Below, one piece after another: positions 1-6,694 of a DNA stretch of 10,236 nucleotides (positions within the stretch are counted from its first letter, which is position 1; each line of letters starts with the position of its first letter). The stretch comes from CAYLZW01 sp964388085 (lineage in GTDB: Bacteria; Myxococcota; UBA727; CAYLZW01). Where the stretch lies: the NCBI GenBank assembly GCA_964388085.1, contig CAYLZW010000215.1, positions 1 to 10,236 on the forward strand, in the 5' to 3' direction. Position numbers and translations under genes: made by a program. The notes beneath the pieces are model-generated. The model was not told the DNA's origin. It was given only the letters and a program-made list of their open reading frames with translations, and did not search any database.

Positions 1-1747
1 TGATGTGCCCGCCCGACTGCTTCACGATGCCGTAGACGGTGGCGAGCCCGAGCCCCGTGCCCTTGTCACCGCCCTTCGTCGTGTAGAACGGCTCGAACAC
101 CTTCGAGAGCTGGGCGGGCTCGATGCCGACACCCGTGTCCTGCACCGCGAAGAGCACGTAGGAGCCGGGCGGCAGCTCGCCGGAGTCTCGCGCCGCGCGC
201 GTCAGCTCGACGTGCGCGGTCTGCAAGACGATGCGTCCCCCCTCCGGCATGGCGTCGCGCGCGTTGACGGCGAGGTTCAGCAGCACCTGATCGAGCTGGT
301 CTGGGTCCGCCCTCACGTAGGGCGTCGCGTCGGCGAGCTGGTGCGTGATCTCGATGGTGGGCGGCAGCACGTGGCGCAGCACGCCGGAGGAGCGCCGCAG
401 GATCGCGTTCAGGTCGAGCGTGTGCAGCGACAGGACCTGTCGCGAGCCGACGGCGAGGAGCTGTTGCGTGAGCCGGGCCGCGCGCTTGCCGGACTCCTCG
501 ATGTCGGACACCTGCTGGCGCACGGGCGAGCCCTCGGGGAGCTGCGCCGCGACGTGCGCGCTGGCGCCGATGACGACGGTCATGAGGTTGTTGAAGTCGT
601 GCGCGACGCCCCCCGCGAGGCGACCGAGCGCTTCCATCTTCTGCGCCACGCGCAGCTGCTCCTCCAGCCGCCGGCGCTCGCTCACGTCGTTGATGATGGA
701 GAGCAGCACGACGCGTCCGTCGAGCAGAATCGGGCCGGAGTGCACCTCGACGTCGGCGATCTCACCGCTCTTCTTGCGGTGCTGAAAATGGAAGTGCACG
801 CGCTCTTCGACGCTGGCGCGCCGCATCTCCTCGGCCACGTCGACGGGCGGGGCCATGTTGAGGTCGGTGACGCGCAGGCGCAAGAGCTCGTCCTTCGCGT
901 AGCCGTAGAACGCGGCGGCCGCTTCATTGACGTCGAGGATGCGGCCGTCCTCGGGATCGATGATCCACTTCATGGCCTTGTTGCGCTCGAACAACGCGCG
1001 ATAGCGCTCCTCGCTTGCGCGCAGCGCCTCCTGCGCGCGCTTGCGCTCGCTGATGTCACGGGAGATGGCGAGGACCTGATACTCGCCCGGCGCGCCGAAG
1101 GTGGAGACCCGCCTGAGGCGCACCTCGCAGGGGTACTCCCGGCCGTCGAGGGTGCGCGCCATCCACTCGAAGTCCTGATCCTCGCCGGCAGCCGCGAGCG
1201 CCAGACGCTCGAAGGCCTCGCTGGGCTTCATCGCCGCGCCCATGAGGCGCTCGGGGGGCGCGGCCGCGATCTCGGCGCCGCTGCCGCCGACGACGCGGCG
1301 GGTGCTCGCGTTCACCTCGAGGATCTGCCCTTCGGCGCCGTGCACGAAGATCATGTCCGGCATGGCGTCGTAGACCGCCTGCAGGAACTGTTCGTGCCGG
1401 CGGTCATCGCTGGCCGTGAGCTCGACCAGGAACCCTCCCTCGTCGAGCGGTGTGCGCCGCAGCGTCCACGGACGTGGCCGACCCTCGAGCGCGCGCCCCG
1501 CCTGGAGGTGCAGCGCGCGCGGCTCTTCCGCTCGCGCGGGCGGGCTCGTCAGAGCCTCGACGGCGGCCGTGTCGAGGGAGAGCAGCGGCGCCAGCGACGA
1601 CGCGACGACCTGCGACCACGGCCTCTTTACGGCGAGCTCCCGGGCGATGCCGAGCTCGCGCTCCATGCCGCGGCTCCACGCGCGCACCTGGCCGGTCTTG
1701 CCGATGACCGCCGCCAACGAGCTCAAGCTGTCGATCGCGCCGCTCAT
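1..1747 (-). CDS. Multi-PAS sensor histidine kinase, 3' end beyond the window
   Basis: This is a cytosolic-looking two-component sensor kinase that should autophosphorylate a histidine and pass the phosphate to a response regulator. The reading frame is open from ATG 1747 to base 2 (582 codons seen) and the C-terminus is outside the window. Residues about 10-110 resemble a degenerate PAS domain, followed by a PAS at about 118-235 ending in DISERKRAQE and a PAS at about 247-362 ending in NDVSERRRLEE. The phosphoacceptor motif is VAHDFNN with His383. The ATPase domain shows the N box (NLAVNARDAMPEGG, Asn495 within NARD), the G1 box DTGVGI (Asp537) and the G2 box GTGLGL from about residue 563. 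There is no transmembrane segment in the visible part. Kinases of this HDFNN type often carry a C-terminal receiver domain, which could follow here but cannot be seen. A G-rich stretch about 10 bases before ATG 1747 is the best ribosome binding site. The start is the first ATG in a frame that stays open further upstream, so the exact N-terminus is less certain. The ligand sensed is unknown. Confidence 0.93.
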   Translation of the reverse strand, partial: MSGAIDSLSSLAAVIGKTGQVRAWSRGMERELGIARELAVKRPWSQVVASSLAPLLSLDTAAVEALTSPPARAEEPRALHLQAGRALEGRPRPWTLRRTPLDEGGFLVELTASDDRRHEQFLQAVYDAMPDMIFVHGAEGQILEVNASTRRVVGGSGAEIAAAPPERLMGAAMKPSEAFERLALAAAGEDQDFEWMARTLDGREYPCEVRLRRVSTFGAPGEYQVLAISRDISERKRAQEALRASEERYRALFERNKAMKWIIDPEDGRILDVNEAAAAFYGYAKDELLRLRVTDLNMAPPVDVAEEMRRASVEERVHFHFQHRKKSGEIADVEVHSGPILLDGRVVLLSIINDVSERRRLEEQLRVAQKMEALGRLAGGVAHDFNNLMTVVIGASAHVAAQLPEGSPVRQQVSDIEESGKRAARLTQQLLAVGSRQVLSLHTLDLNAILRRSSGVLRHVLPPTIEITHQLADATPYVRADPDQLDQVLLNLAVNARDAMPEGGRIVLQTAHVELTRAARDSGELPPGSYVLFAVQDTGVGIEPAQLSKVFEPFYTTKGGDKGTGLGLATVYGIVKQSGGHI

Positions 1748-1791
1748 GTCTCGGCGTTCCCCCCATTCGTTTCGTCGACGCAAGCGCTCTG

Positions 1792-1819
1792 GTTGTACGA
1801 CGTTCGCCCCGTCGCGCAA
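1792..1819 (-). promoter_or_regulatory. Weak candidate promoter for the sensor kinase
   Basis: On the minus strand TTGCGC (1819-1814) and TACAAC (1797-1792) are separated by 16 bases. They match the sigma-70 consensus at 3 of 6 and 4 of 6 positions. The position, about 45 bases upstream of ATG 1747 in the 148-base gap after the methyltransferase gene, is suitable. The match is weak in such GC-rich DNA, and read-through from the upstream gene is equally possible. Nothing else of note was seen in the 1748-1895 gap apart from the hairpin at 1880-1895. Confidence 0.2.
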
Positions 1820-1879
1820 ACGCGCCGCCGGATCACCGCCGCCACAGAGCACGCGCATCAGGGGACGCCAGCGCCGCGC

Positions 1880-1895
1880 GCCCGAGGCGACGGGC
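1880..1895 (-). terminator. Small hairpin directly after the methyltransferase stop codon
   Basis: GCCCG and CGGGC form a perfect 5-bp stem with a 6-base loop, directly after the TAA at 1898-1896 on the minus strand. No T-tract follows, so it does not fit a classical intrinsic terminator. It may instead protect the 3' end or slow polymerase between the methyltransferase gene and the kinase gene. Chance is also possible at this GC content. Confidence 0.22.
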
Positions 1896-2693
1896 TTACG
1901 CGAGCTCCTGCTCGTGAATGAGGTAGCTCATCTTCCGTGACCACAAGAGATCCCAAGGGTACGGCGCCGCGGGCTCCGGCTCGCCGGGCGGGTGCTTCAC
2001 CACGACGCGGCGCCTCGCCACCCGCGCCGCGTGCTCGAACAGGGCAACGGAAGGCCGCGCGTGGCTCGCGAAGGCGCGTAAGAGCTCGAAGCCGGGTTGT
2101 CCGGCCCGGGGTCGCTGCACCATGGGGTCGAAGTAAACGACGTCGACGCTGTCGTCGGGTTCCGCCGCGAGGAAGGCTTCGGCGTCGGCGTGCAACGCGC
2201 GCACACGCGCGATGGCCTCCGCTACCGGGCTCGCCATGCGCGCGATCCTCGCGAGGCCCTCCTCGAGCAAGCTGAACAGCACGGGGCTCGTCTCGAGGCC
2301 GAGCACGCTCGCCCCGAGCGAAAAGGCCAGGTGATGGGCGTCGCCGGCGCGACCGAGGTTCGCGTCGAGCACCTCGCGGACCGGCCGCGCGCCCTCCGGC
2401 TGCACCGCGCGCAGGAGCGGATGGCGCGCTCCCGCCAGCCGGCGCTGCCGCATCATGCCGAGATGCAGGTAGAGCTGGTGACCGGCGCGGTCCTGGACCT
2501 CCTCGCGCGCGTTGCCGACGAGATAGAGGTGCGTGGCGCCGGTCGCGTTCAGCTCGTCCTCGAGCAGCCCGTCCCGCGGGAGCAGCGGCACCCGGCAGCG
2601 CGCGGCCACGGTCTCGGCGCGTTGCCAGAGGCCGGGCCGCGCCTTCAGCGCGGCGGTCACCACGAGACGCGCCTCGTCTCCTGCTGCCCGCAT
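1896..2693 (-). CDS. RsmJ-like class I SAM-dependent methyltransferase
   Basis: The 265-residue product resembles the RsmJ family, whose E. coli member methylates N2 of G1516 in 16S rRNA. Motif I is VLDANLGRAGDAHHLA (about 108-123), comparable to the DATAGLGRDA motif of RsmJ. An acidic motif II follows in GLETSPVLFSLLEEGLARI (Glu134), with VYFDPMVQR at about 186-194 as motif IV, like the family's DPM signature. The segment after it (PGFELLRAFASHA) and the late VVKHPPGEP also fit the family order. The length is close to that of RsmJ (about 250 residues). ATG 2693 is preferred because GGAG lies 8 bases upstream. An alternative GTG at 2735 would add 14 Pro/Ala-rich residues and has no clear ribosome binding site. 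The gene lies 64 bases after the DUF7305-like gene on the same strand and may be co-transcribed with it. The rRNA target is inferred from family resemblance, and a different substrate is possible because the motifs deviate from RsmJ. Confidence 0.78.
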   Translation of the reverse strand: MRAAGDEARLVVTAALKARPGLWQRAETVAARCRVPLLPRDGLLEDELNATGATHLYLVGNAREEVQDRAGHQLYLHLGMMRQRRLAGARHPLLRAVQPEGARPVREVLDANLGRAGDAHHLAFSLGASVLGLETSPVLFSLLEEGLARIARMASPVAEAIARVRALHADAEAFLAAEPDDSVDVVYFDPMVQRPRAGQPGFELLRAFASHARPSVALFEHAARVARRRVVVKHPPGEPEPAAPYPWDLLWSRKMSYLIHEQELA

Positions 2694-2698
2694 GGGAT

Positions 2699-2719
2699 CC
2701 GCTCCACCGGGCGGAGCGG
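2699..2719 (-). promoter_or_regulatory. Hairpin enclosing the methyltransferase ribosome binding site
   Basis: CCGCTCC (2699-2705) and GGAGCGG (2713-2719) are perfectly complementary, giving a 7-bp, almost all-GC stem with a 7-base loop. In the minus-strand mRNA the 3' arm contains the GGAG that serves ATG 2693, so folding would hide the ribosome binding site. If translation instead began at GTG 2735, the hairpin would be coding sequence. Its regulatory role is inferred from geometry only. Confidence 0.4.
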
Positions 2720-2757
2720 CTTCGTCCCTCGTCACGACGCGCTCGCGGCGACGGGCA

Positions 2758-4836
2758 TCAGCCGCCGATGAGGATGCACGAGCCGGTCACGCACACGGCA
2801 GGAGCGCAGCAGTCGAGCGAGGTCGCGCAGGGAGCGCAGGTTCCGTTGCCGGCTCCATCGACGAGGCACGCCTCCGAACCGCACACGAGGTCGCAGCGGC
2901 CGTCACATTCGCTGACGCCGGGCTCTCCTTCGCCCTCACCTTCCCCTTCCCCCTCGCCTTCTCCCTCGCCTTCTCCCTCGCCTTCGCCCTCGCCTTCTCC
3001 CTCACCAGAGCCACCGCCGCAGACCTCGGGCTGGTTGGGCGGACAGGGGCCGCCATCGACACCGGGGCCGGCGTCGATGAATTCGACGGGCGGTGTCCCT
3101 CCGTCGACGCTGCCGGCGTCCGGAGACGGGCCGGCGTCGTTCCCCGGGAGCTCTCCGGGCGGCGGACAGTCCTGTCCCGCCACGCGGATCGCCTCGTCGA
3201 AGTGAATGTTCGCCGACGCGCCGAAGTTCGCGATGTTCACGAACAGCGAGCCATAGACGTTGGCGGAGCCATTGAAGAACACGTCCGCGTTCGGCGCGTA
3301 GACATTGCCGGCGAACGTGCTGGACGCGCTCAGCGTCATCTGGCCACCCACGTAGGTGCGCACGCTCGAGGGTCGGTCGCGATCCCCAAAGGAGGCGGAG
3401 CTGCCGACGATGACGTCACCGGCGACGAAGATGTCCACCTCGGCCCCCTCCGCGACGTTGATGCCGAGGTTGCCGACGTGGAAGTCACCGTCGATGAACA
3501 GCATGGTGCGGCCGGCCGCGTTGACGGTGAAGTTCTGCGGGTTGTCGCCGCCGGGCGGCGTCACGGCGCTGATGTAATAGCGGCCGCACTCGAGGTTCAG
3601 CTCCGCCGGCCCGATGCGGCCGTTCCACTGGTCGCCGTCGAAGCCGAGCGCGGCGTTGTCATTGGTGCCGGCGCCGAAGTTGGTGATGCCGGCGACGTTG
3701 ATCTTCTCGTCCTCCGCGCAGGGGCACGGCAAGAGCTGCGGCACCGCGTTCTCGATGATCTGTCCGCTCACGTTGGCGCTCGAGGTGCGTCCAGCCGGCT
3801 GGTAGAGATCGCCGAGGACCGTGTAGCTGCTCGAGATGTCGCCGTTGATGAGCGCGTCGCCGCGGATGGTGACGGCGGTGTTGCTCACCTCCGCCGCGTC
3901 GCCGTACACGTAGAGCGAGCCGCCGATGGTGCTCGAGGGACCGAAGGTGGCGTTGCCGCCGCCGATGAAGCAGCTCCCGCTGATGGCCGCGCGGTTGTCG
4001 ATGACGAAGTCGGAGTTGGTGCCGAGCTGGCCGTCCTCGCCGACGTTGCCGTCGCCATAGCCACCTTGGGCCGAGTCGAAGGAGTCGACCTCGAGCGCGC
4101 CGCCGGTGACGAGGTCCTCGCAAGTGCAGAGCGCGAAGCGGAAGGTCTGCTCCGCGAGGTCGCCGGCGCAGACGGTACCGCCGCTCGTGCCGCCGAGGAT
4201 GGGAGCGCCGGAGCCGTCGCAGAACGCCTCGAGCGACTGGTTGAAGGGGTCATCGACCTCGCAGCTGCCGTCGACACACGCGAGGCCGGCGGCGCAGGGT
4301 CGGCTGTCGCTGCAGTCCGCGCCCGCCGGCGCGCCGACCTCGACGCAGCTCCCGTCGACGCACGCGAGATCGTCGCCACAAGGCTGCGTGTCGCTGCAGT
4401 CGCCGCCCTCGCCCACCCCGGGAGGACCGCACACGCCGTTGTTACAGCCGCCGTCCGCGCACTGCGCGTCCTCGGCGCACTCGTCGCCGGCCGGCAGCTC
4501 GCCGGCGCCGCAGCGGCCGTCGACGCAGTTGTTGGACGCGCACTGCAGGTCGGCGGTGCAGCGCTCGTCGCCGGCGGCCTCTCCCGGAGCGCAGGTGCTG
4601 TCCACGCAGCGCAGGCTCGCGCATTCGTCGTCGCTCTCGCACTCGTCCCCGACGGGCACGGAGCCGCCCTCTTCGCAGACGCCGGCCACGCACACGAGCG
4701 TCTCCGCGCACGGGGTCTCGGCGTCGCAGGACTCTCCCGCGGCGGCCCCCGTCGCGGGAGCACAGCCGCCGCACGACGAGCCCGCCACGACCACGAGCAG
4801 GGCGGAGAGCAGAACCAGGCGCTGGCGCGTGTCCAT
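2758..4836 (-). CDS. Secreted or lipid-anchored Cys-rich protein with DUF7305-like domain and Gly-Glu linker
   Basis: The 692-residue product begins with a signal peptide (MDTRQR, then the hydrophobic run LVLLSALLVVVAG). Cys22 in GSSC is a loose lipobox candidate, so lipid anchoring is possible but not certain. Residues 37-192 hold six four-Cys repeats (Cys37/43/49/54, 66/72/77/82, 93/99/104/109, 120/126/131/136, 147/153/159/164, 175/181/187/192) of the Dickkopf/EGF-like type seen in myxobacterial surface proteins. Residues about 206-557 are Gly/Asn/Val-rich with short repeating strands (for example SGSCFIGGGNATFGPSSTIG and GGSLYVYGDAAEV), which resembles the DUF7305/polymer-forming beta-helix type. 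A Pro/Asp/Ala/Gly linker follows, then (Gly-Glu)14 at 611-638 and a second Cys-rich tail to 692. ATG 4836 has a strong ribosome binding site, GGAGG, 6 bases upstream (4847-4843). There is no catalytic motif. The role is probably structural or adhesive at the cell surface. The 149-base gap before it holds the inverted repeat at 4857-4885. Confidence 0.88.
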   Translation of the reverse strand: MDTRQRLVLLSALLVVVAGSSCGGCAPATGAAAGESCDAETPCAETLVCVAGVCEEGGSVPVGDECESDDECASLRCVDSTCAPGEAAGDERCTADLQCASNNCVDGRCGAGELPAGDECAEDAQCADGGCNNGVCGPPGVGEGGDCSDTQPCGDDLACVDGSCVEVGAPAGADCSDSRPCAAGLACVDGSCEVDDPFNQSLEAFCDGSGAPILGGTSGGTVCAGDLAEQTFRFALCTCEDLVTGGALEVDSFDSAQGGYGDGNVGEDGQLGTNSDFVIDNRAAISGSCFIGGGNATFGPSSTIGGSLYVYGDAAEVSNTAVTIRGDALINGDISSSYTVLGDLYQPAGRTSSANVSGQIIENAVPQLLPCPCAEDEKINVAGITNFGAGTNDNAALGFDGDQWNGRIGPAELNLECGRYYISAVTPPGGDNPQNFTVNAAGRTMLFIDGDFHVGNLGINVAEGAEVDIFVAGDVIVGSSASFGDRDRPSSVRTYVGGQMTLSASSTFAGNVYAPNADVFFNGSANVYGSLFVNIANFGASANIHFDEAIRVAGQDCPPPGELPGNDAGPSPDAGSVDGGTPPVEFIDAGPGVDGGPCPPNQPEVCGGGSGEGEGEGEGEGEGEGEGEGEGEGEGEGEPGVSECDGRCDLVCGSEACLVDGAGNGTCAPCATSLDCCAPAVCVTGSCILIGG
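2923..3006 (-). repeat. Tandem repeat encoding (Gly-Glu)14
   Basis: Eighty-four bases encode 14 Gly-Glu dipeptides, residues 611-638 of the DUF7305-like protein. Within it, four consecutive 12-base units (2956-3003, plus-strand form GCCTTCTCCCTC) differ at a single base (T to G at 2986). The flanking units are more diverged, mixing GAA/GAG and all four Gly codons. The 12-base period keeps the frame, so copy-number changes would only lengthen or shorten the acidic linker. Confidence 0.92.
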
Positions 4837-4856
4837 AGGGAACCTCCAGAATGCAA

Positions 4857-4885
4857 ACAGGAGAATACGCGGGGCCGTCTCCTGT
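4857..4885 (-). promoter_or_regulatory. 8-bp inverted repeat in the leader of the DUF7305-like gene
   Basis: ACAGGAGA (4857-4864) and TCTCCTGT (4878-4885) are perfect inverted complements with a 13-base spacer, centred about 35 bases upstream of ATG 4836. As RNA it would form a hairpin just 5' of the ribosome binding site, with a Shine-Dalgarno-like AGGAG in one arm and its complement in the other. As DNA it could be an operator. No convincing -10/-35 pair was seen in the rest of 4837-4985. A further pair, TGAGAC (4893-4898) and GTCTCA (4921-4926), has a 22-base spacer and is weaker. Confidence 0.4.
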
Positions 4886-4985
4886 CGCTCGCTGAGACAT
4901 GTGCGTGCGAGTGTTACAGCGTCTCACCGCGCTGGCTGACGAGGGGCCCGACCGCCCGATGACGACGCTGCGTCTTTGGCCGCGC

Positions 4986-6530
4986 TCAGGGAGCCGTCCG
5001 CTCCGAAGCTTCGCTGCGCTGCGGAGGCGCCGTGGCCACACGCTCTCGCAGCGCGGGCTTGTCGATCTTGCCGGACGCGTTCTTCGGCAGCTCCTGCAGA
5101 AGCAGAAACTTCCGCGGCAGCTTATGCGCGGGTAGGCGTGCGCCGAGGAAGGCGCGCAGCTCGACGTCATCGAGCTGACAGCCTGCCCGCGGCGCGCAGC
5201 AGGCGACGATGGCCTCCCCGTCGAGCTCGTCGGGGACCCCGAGCACCGCGGCCTCGTGGACGAGCGGGTGTTCGCTGAGCGCGTCCTCGATCTCTTTCGG
5301 CGAGATGCGGTGTCCGCGCGCCTTGATCATCTCCTTCAGGCGGCCAACGACATAGAGCAGGCCGCGCTCGTCGCGGCGGCCGAGATCGCCCGTGTGATAG
5401 CCGCGCTCGTCGAGCACGCGCGCGGTGCTCTCGTCGTCGTTCCAGTAGCCCTGCATGATGTTGCGCCCGCGCGCCACGAGCTCGCCCTCCTCGCCGACAC
5501 CGACCTCGCGACCGTCGGGCCCGAGCACCCGCAGCTCGACGCCTTCGATGGCGCGACCGATGCTGCCGACGGCGCCCGCGATCTCGTCCGGCAGGAGCAC
5601 CGACAGCCGGCCGGCCGCCTCGGTGGCGCCATACATGACGTACAGGCGCGTGCGGGGCAGCGCCTCGAGGAGCCGCCTCGTGAGCGCTGGGCTCATGGCG
5701 CCGCCGGCCTGGGTCACATAGCGAAGATCCGGAAGCTCCCGCTGGCGAAGGTTCGAGCGGTTCAAGAGCAGAGCGAAGGTCGACGGCACGCCGGCGAGCC
5801 CGGTGCAACGCTCTCGCTCGAGCCGGTCGAGCGCGGCGTGCAGGAACGTGAAGTGGTTCTCCAACACGAGGCTGCCGGCAACGGCGACGTGCGTATTCAG
5901 CACGGACGTTCCGTAAATGTAATGGAACGGCAGCACGACGAAGCCGCGATCCGCCGGCCCGAGCGGTAGATAGCCGAGGATCGAGCGCGTGTTCGCGACC
6001 AGGTTCTCGTGCGTGAGCGTGACGCCCTGCGGGCGGCCGGTGCTGCCCGAGGTGTACACGATGCTGGCGAGATCGTGCTCGTGAAGGCGCTCGGCCGGCG
6101 CGAGCGGTGCGTCGTCCGCGGCTGGCTCCCCCTCGATGAAGACGCGCTCGACGCCGGTCAGCCAGCGCGCGGAGCGCCGCACATTGCCTAGCGCGCCCTG
6201 GCCGACGCACAGGATCCGAGCGCCCGCGTGCGCCAGCGTGTAAGTGAGCGGCTCGTCGACCAGCGCTGGGCTCAGCGGCACCACGCAAGCGCCCGCCTTC
6301 AGCGCGCCGTAATAGTGCTCGACGTAGAAGCGGCTGTTCTTCGCGTAGAGGGCCACGCGGTCGCCCTTCCGCACGCCCGCCGATCGCAGCGCTCGTGACA
6401 CACGCTCGGCGGACGCCTCGAGCTCCCGGTAGCGGATCCGCTCCTCCCCGACGATCAAGGCGACCGCATCCGGAGCGCGATCGGCCGCTCGCTCGAGAAA
6501 ATGATGCACGAGGACCGGACCCTGACGCAT
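4986..6530 (-). CDS. AMP-forming acyl-CoA/acyl-ACP ligase (ANL superfamily)
   Basis: The 514-residue enzyme should activate a carboxylic acid with ATP to an acyl-adenylate and pass it to a thiol (CoA or a carrier-protein phosphopantetheine). All core ANL motifs are present: the P-loop YTSGSTGRPQG (159-169), the aromatic/acid motif YGATEA (300-305), the hinge-proximal GYHTGDLG (377-384), GRLKEMIKARGHRISPKEIE (396-414), and the C-terminal catalytic Lys488 in NASGKID. ATG 6530 is chosen because GGGAG lies 6-7 bases upstream. The longer frame from 6602 adds 24 residues without a better site and would place the start well inside the divergent gap. Substrate choice cannot be read from the sequence. 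The gene is divergent from the GNAT/AsnB/ACP/NadE-like operon and is the obvious candidate to load the ACP at 9546. Similar ligases are known beside exosortase/exopolysaccharide loci. A general fatty acyl-CoA ligase role cannot be excluded. Confidence 0.9.
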   Translation of the reverse strand: MRQGPVLVHHFLERAADRAPDAVALIVGEERIRYRELEASAERVSRALRSAGVRKGDRVALYAKNSRFYVEHYYGALKAGACVVPLSPALVDEPLTYTLAHAGARILCVGQGALGNVRRSARWLTGVERVFIEGEPAADDAPLAPAERLHEHDLASIVYTSGSTGRPQGVTLTHENLVANTRSILGYLPLGPADRGFVVLPFHYIYGTSVLNTHVAVAGSLVLENHFTFLHAALDRLERERCTGLAGVPSTFALLLNRSNLRQRELPDLRYVTQAGGAMSPALTRRLLEALPRTRLYVMYGATEAAGRLSVLLPDEIAGAVGSIGRAIEGVELRVLGPDGREVGVGEEGELVARGRNIMQGYWNDDESTARVLDERGYHTGDLGRRDERGLLYVVGRLKEMIKARGHRISPKEIEDALSEHPLVHEAAVLGVPDELDGEAIVACCAPRAGCQLDDVELRAFLGARLPAHKLPRKFLLLQELPKNASGKIDKPALRERVATAPPQRSEASERTAP

Positions 6531-6694
6531 AGCGCACTCCCTTGGCGACCGAGGTGCTCGCTCGGCGGCGTGCAGCGCTGCAGCCGGGGTGCCGGAGGTC
6601 ATCGTCGCGGAGCGCCGGCATCGACCGACCGGCCGCGATCGGCACGGTCATTGGATGGCCCAGCGCGCGCGGATCGTCACAGAAGACTACGAGC
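6531..6694. promoter_or_regulatory. Divergent intergenic region between ligase and GNAT-like genes
   Basis: This 164-base gap must drive both the minus-strand ligase and the plus-strand GNAT-like operon. It is GC-rich and I found no good -10/-35 pair in either direction. It contains the perfect palindrome at 6571-6582. A shared control would suit genes that work together. Confidence 0.5.
6571..6582. promoter_or_regulatory. Perfect 12-bp palindrome, possible operator
   Basis: TGCAGCGCTGCA is an exact palindrome lying 41 bases upstream of the ligase start and 112 bases upstream of the GNAT-like start. A palindrome is the form expected for a dimeric repressor site. GC-rich DNA produces such sequences by chance, so a function is only suggested. 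Confidence 0.25.

Noticed and set aside
1860..1875. Possible sigma-54 promoter (TGGC...TGC) before the kinase on the minus strand
   Set aside because: The spacing between the GG and GC elements is one base too long for the -24/-12 consensus, and the inner bases do not match.
5..1921. Long plus-strand reading frame of 638 codons opposite the sensor kinase
   Set aside because: It is antisense to an intact PAS-HisKA-HATPase frame with all motifs. Long antisense frames are usual in DNA this GC-rich, and the translated product is low-complexity Arg/Ala/Leu with no domain.
2923..3006. Repetitive tract considered as a CRISPR or intergenic satellite
   Set aside because: It is in frame inside a coding region, encodes pure Gly-Glu dipeptides, and has no spacers.
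2533..4962. Plus-strand reading frame of 809 codons opposite the DUF7305-like gene
   Set aside because: The minus strand has a signal peptide, ordered Cys repeats and a strong ribosome binding site. The plus-strand product is Ala/Val/Arg-rich filler, so it is a GC-driven shadow.
6542..6694. N-terminal extension of the GNAT-like protein from TTG 6542
   Set aside because: The extra 51 residues are Arg/Ser/Ala-rich without any fold, there is no ribosome binding site, and the extension would fill nearly the whole divergent control region.
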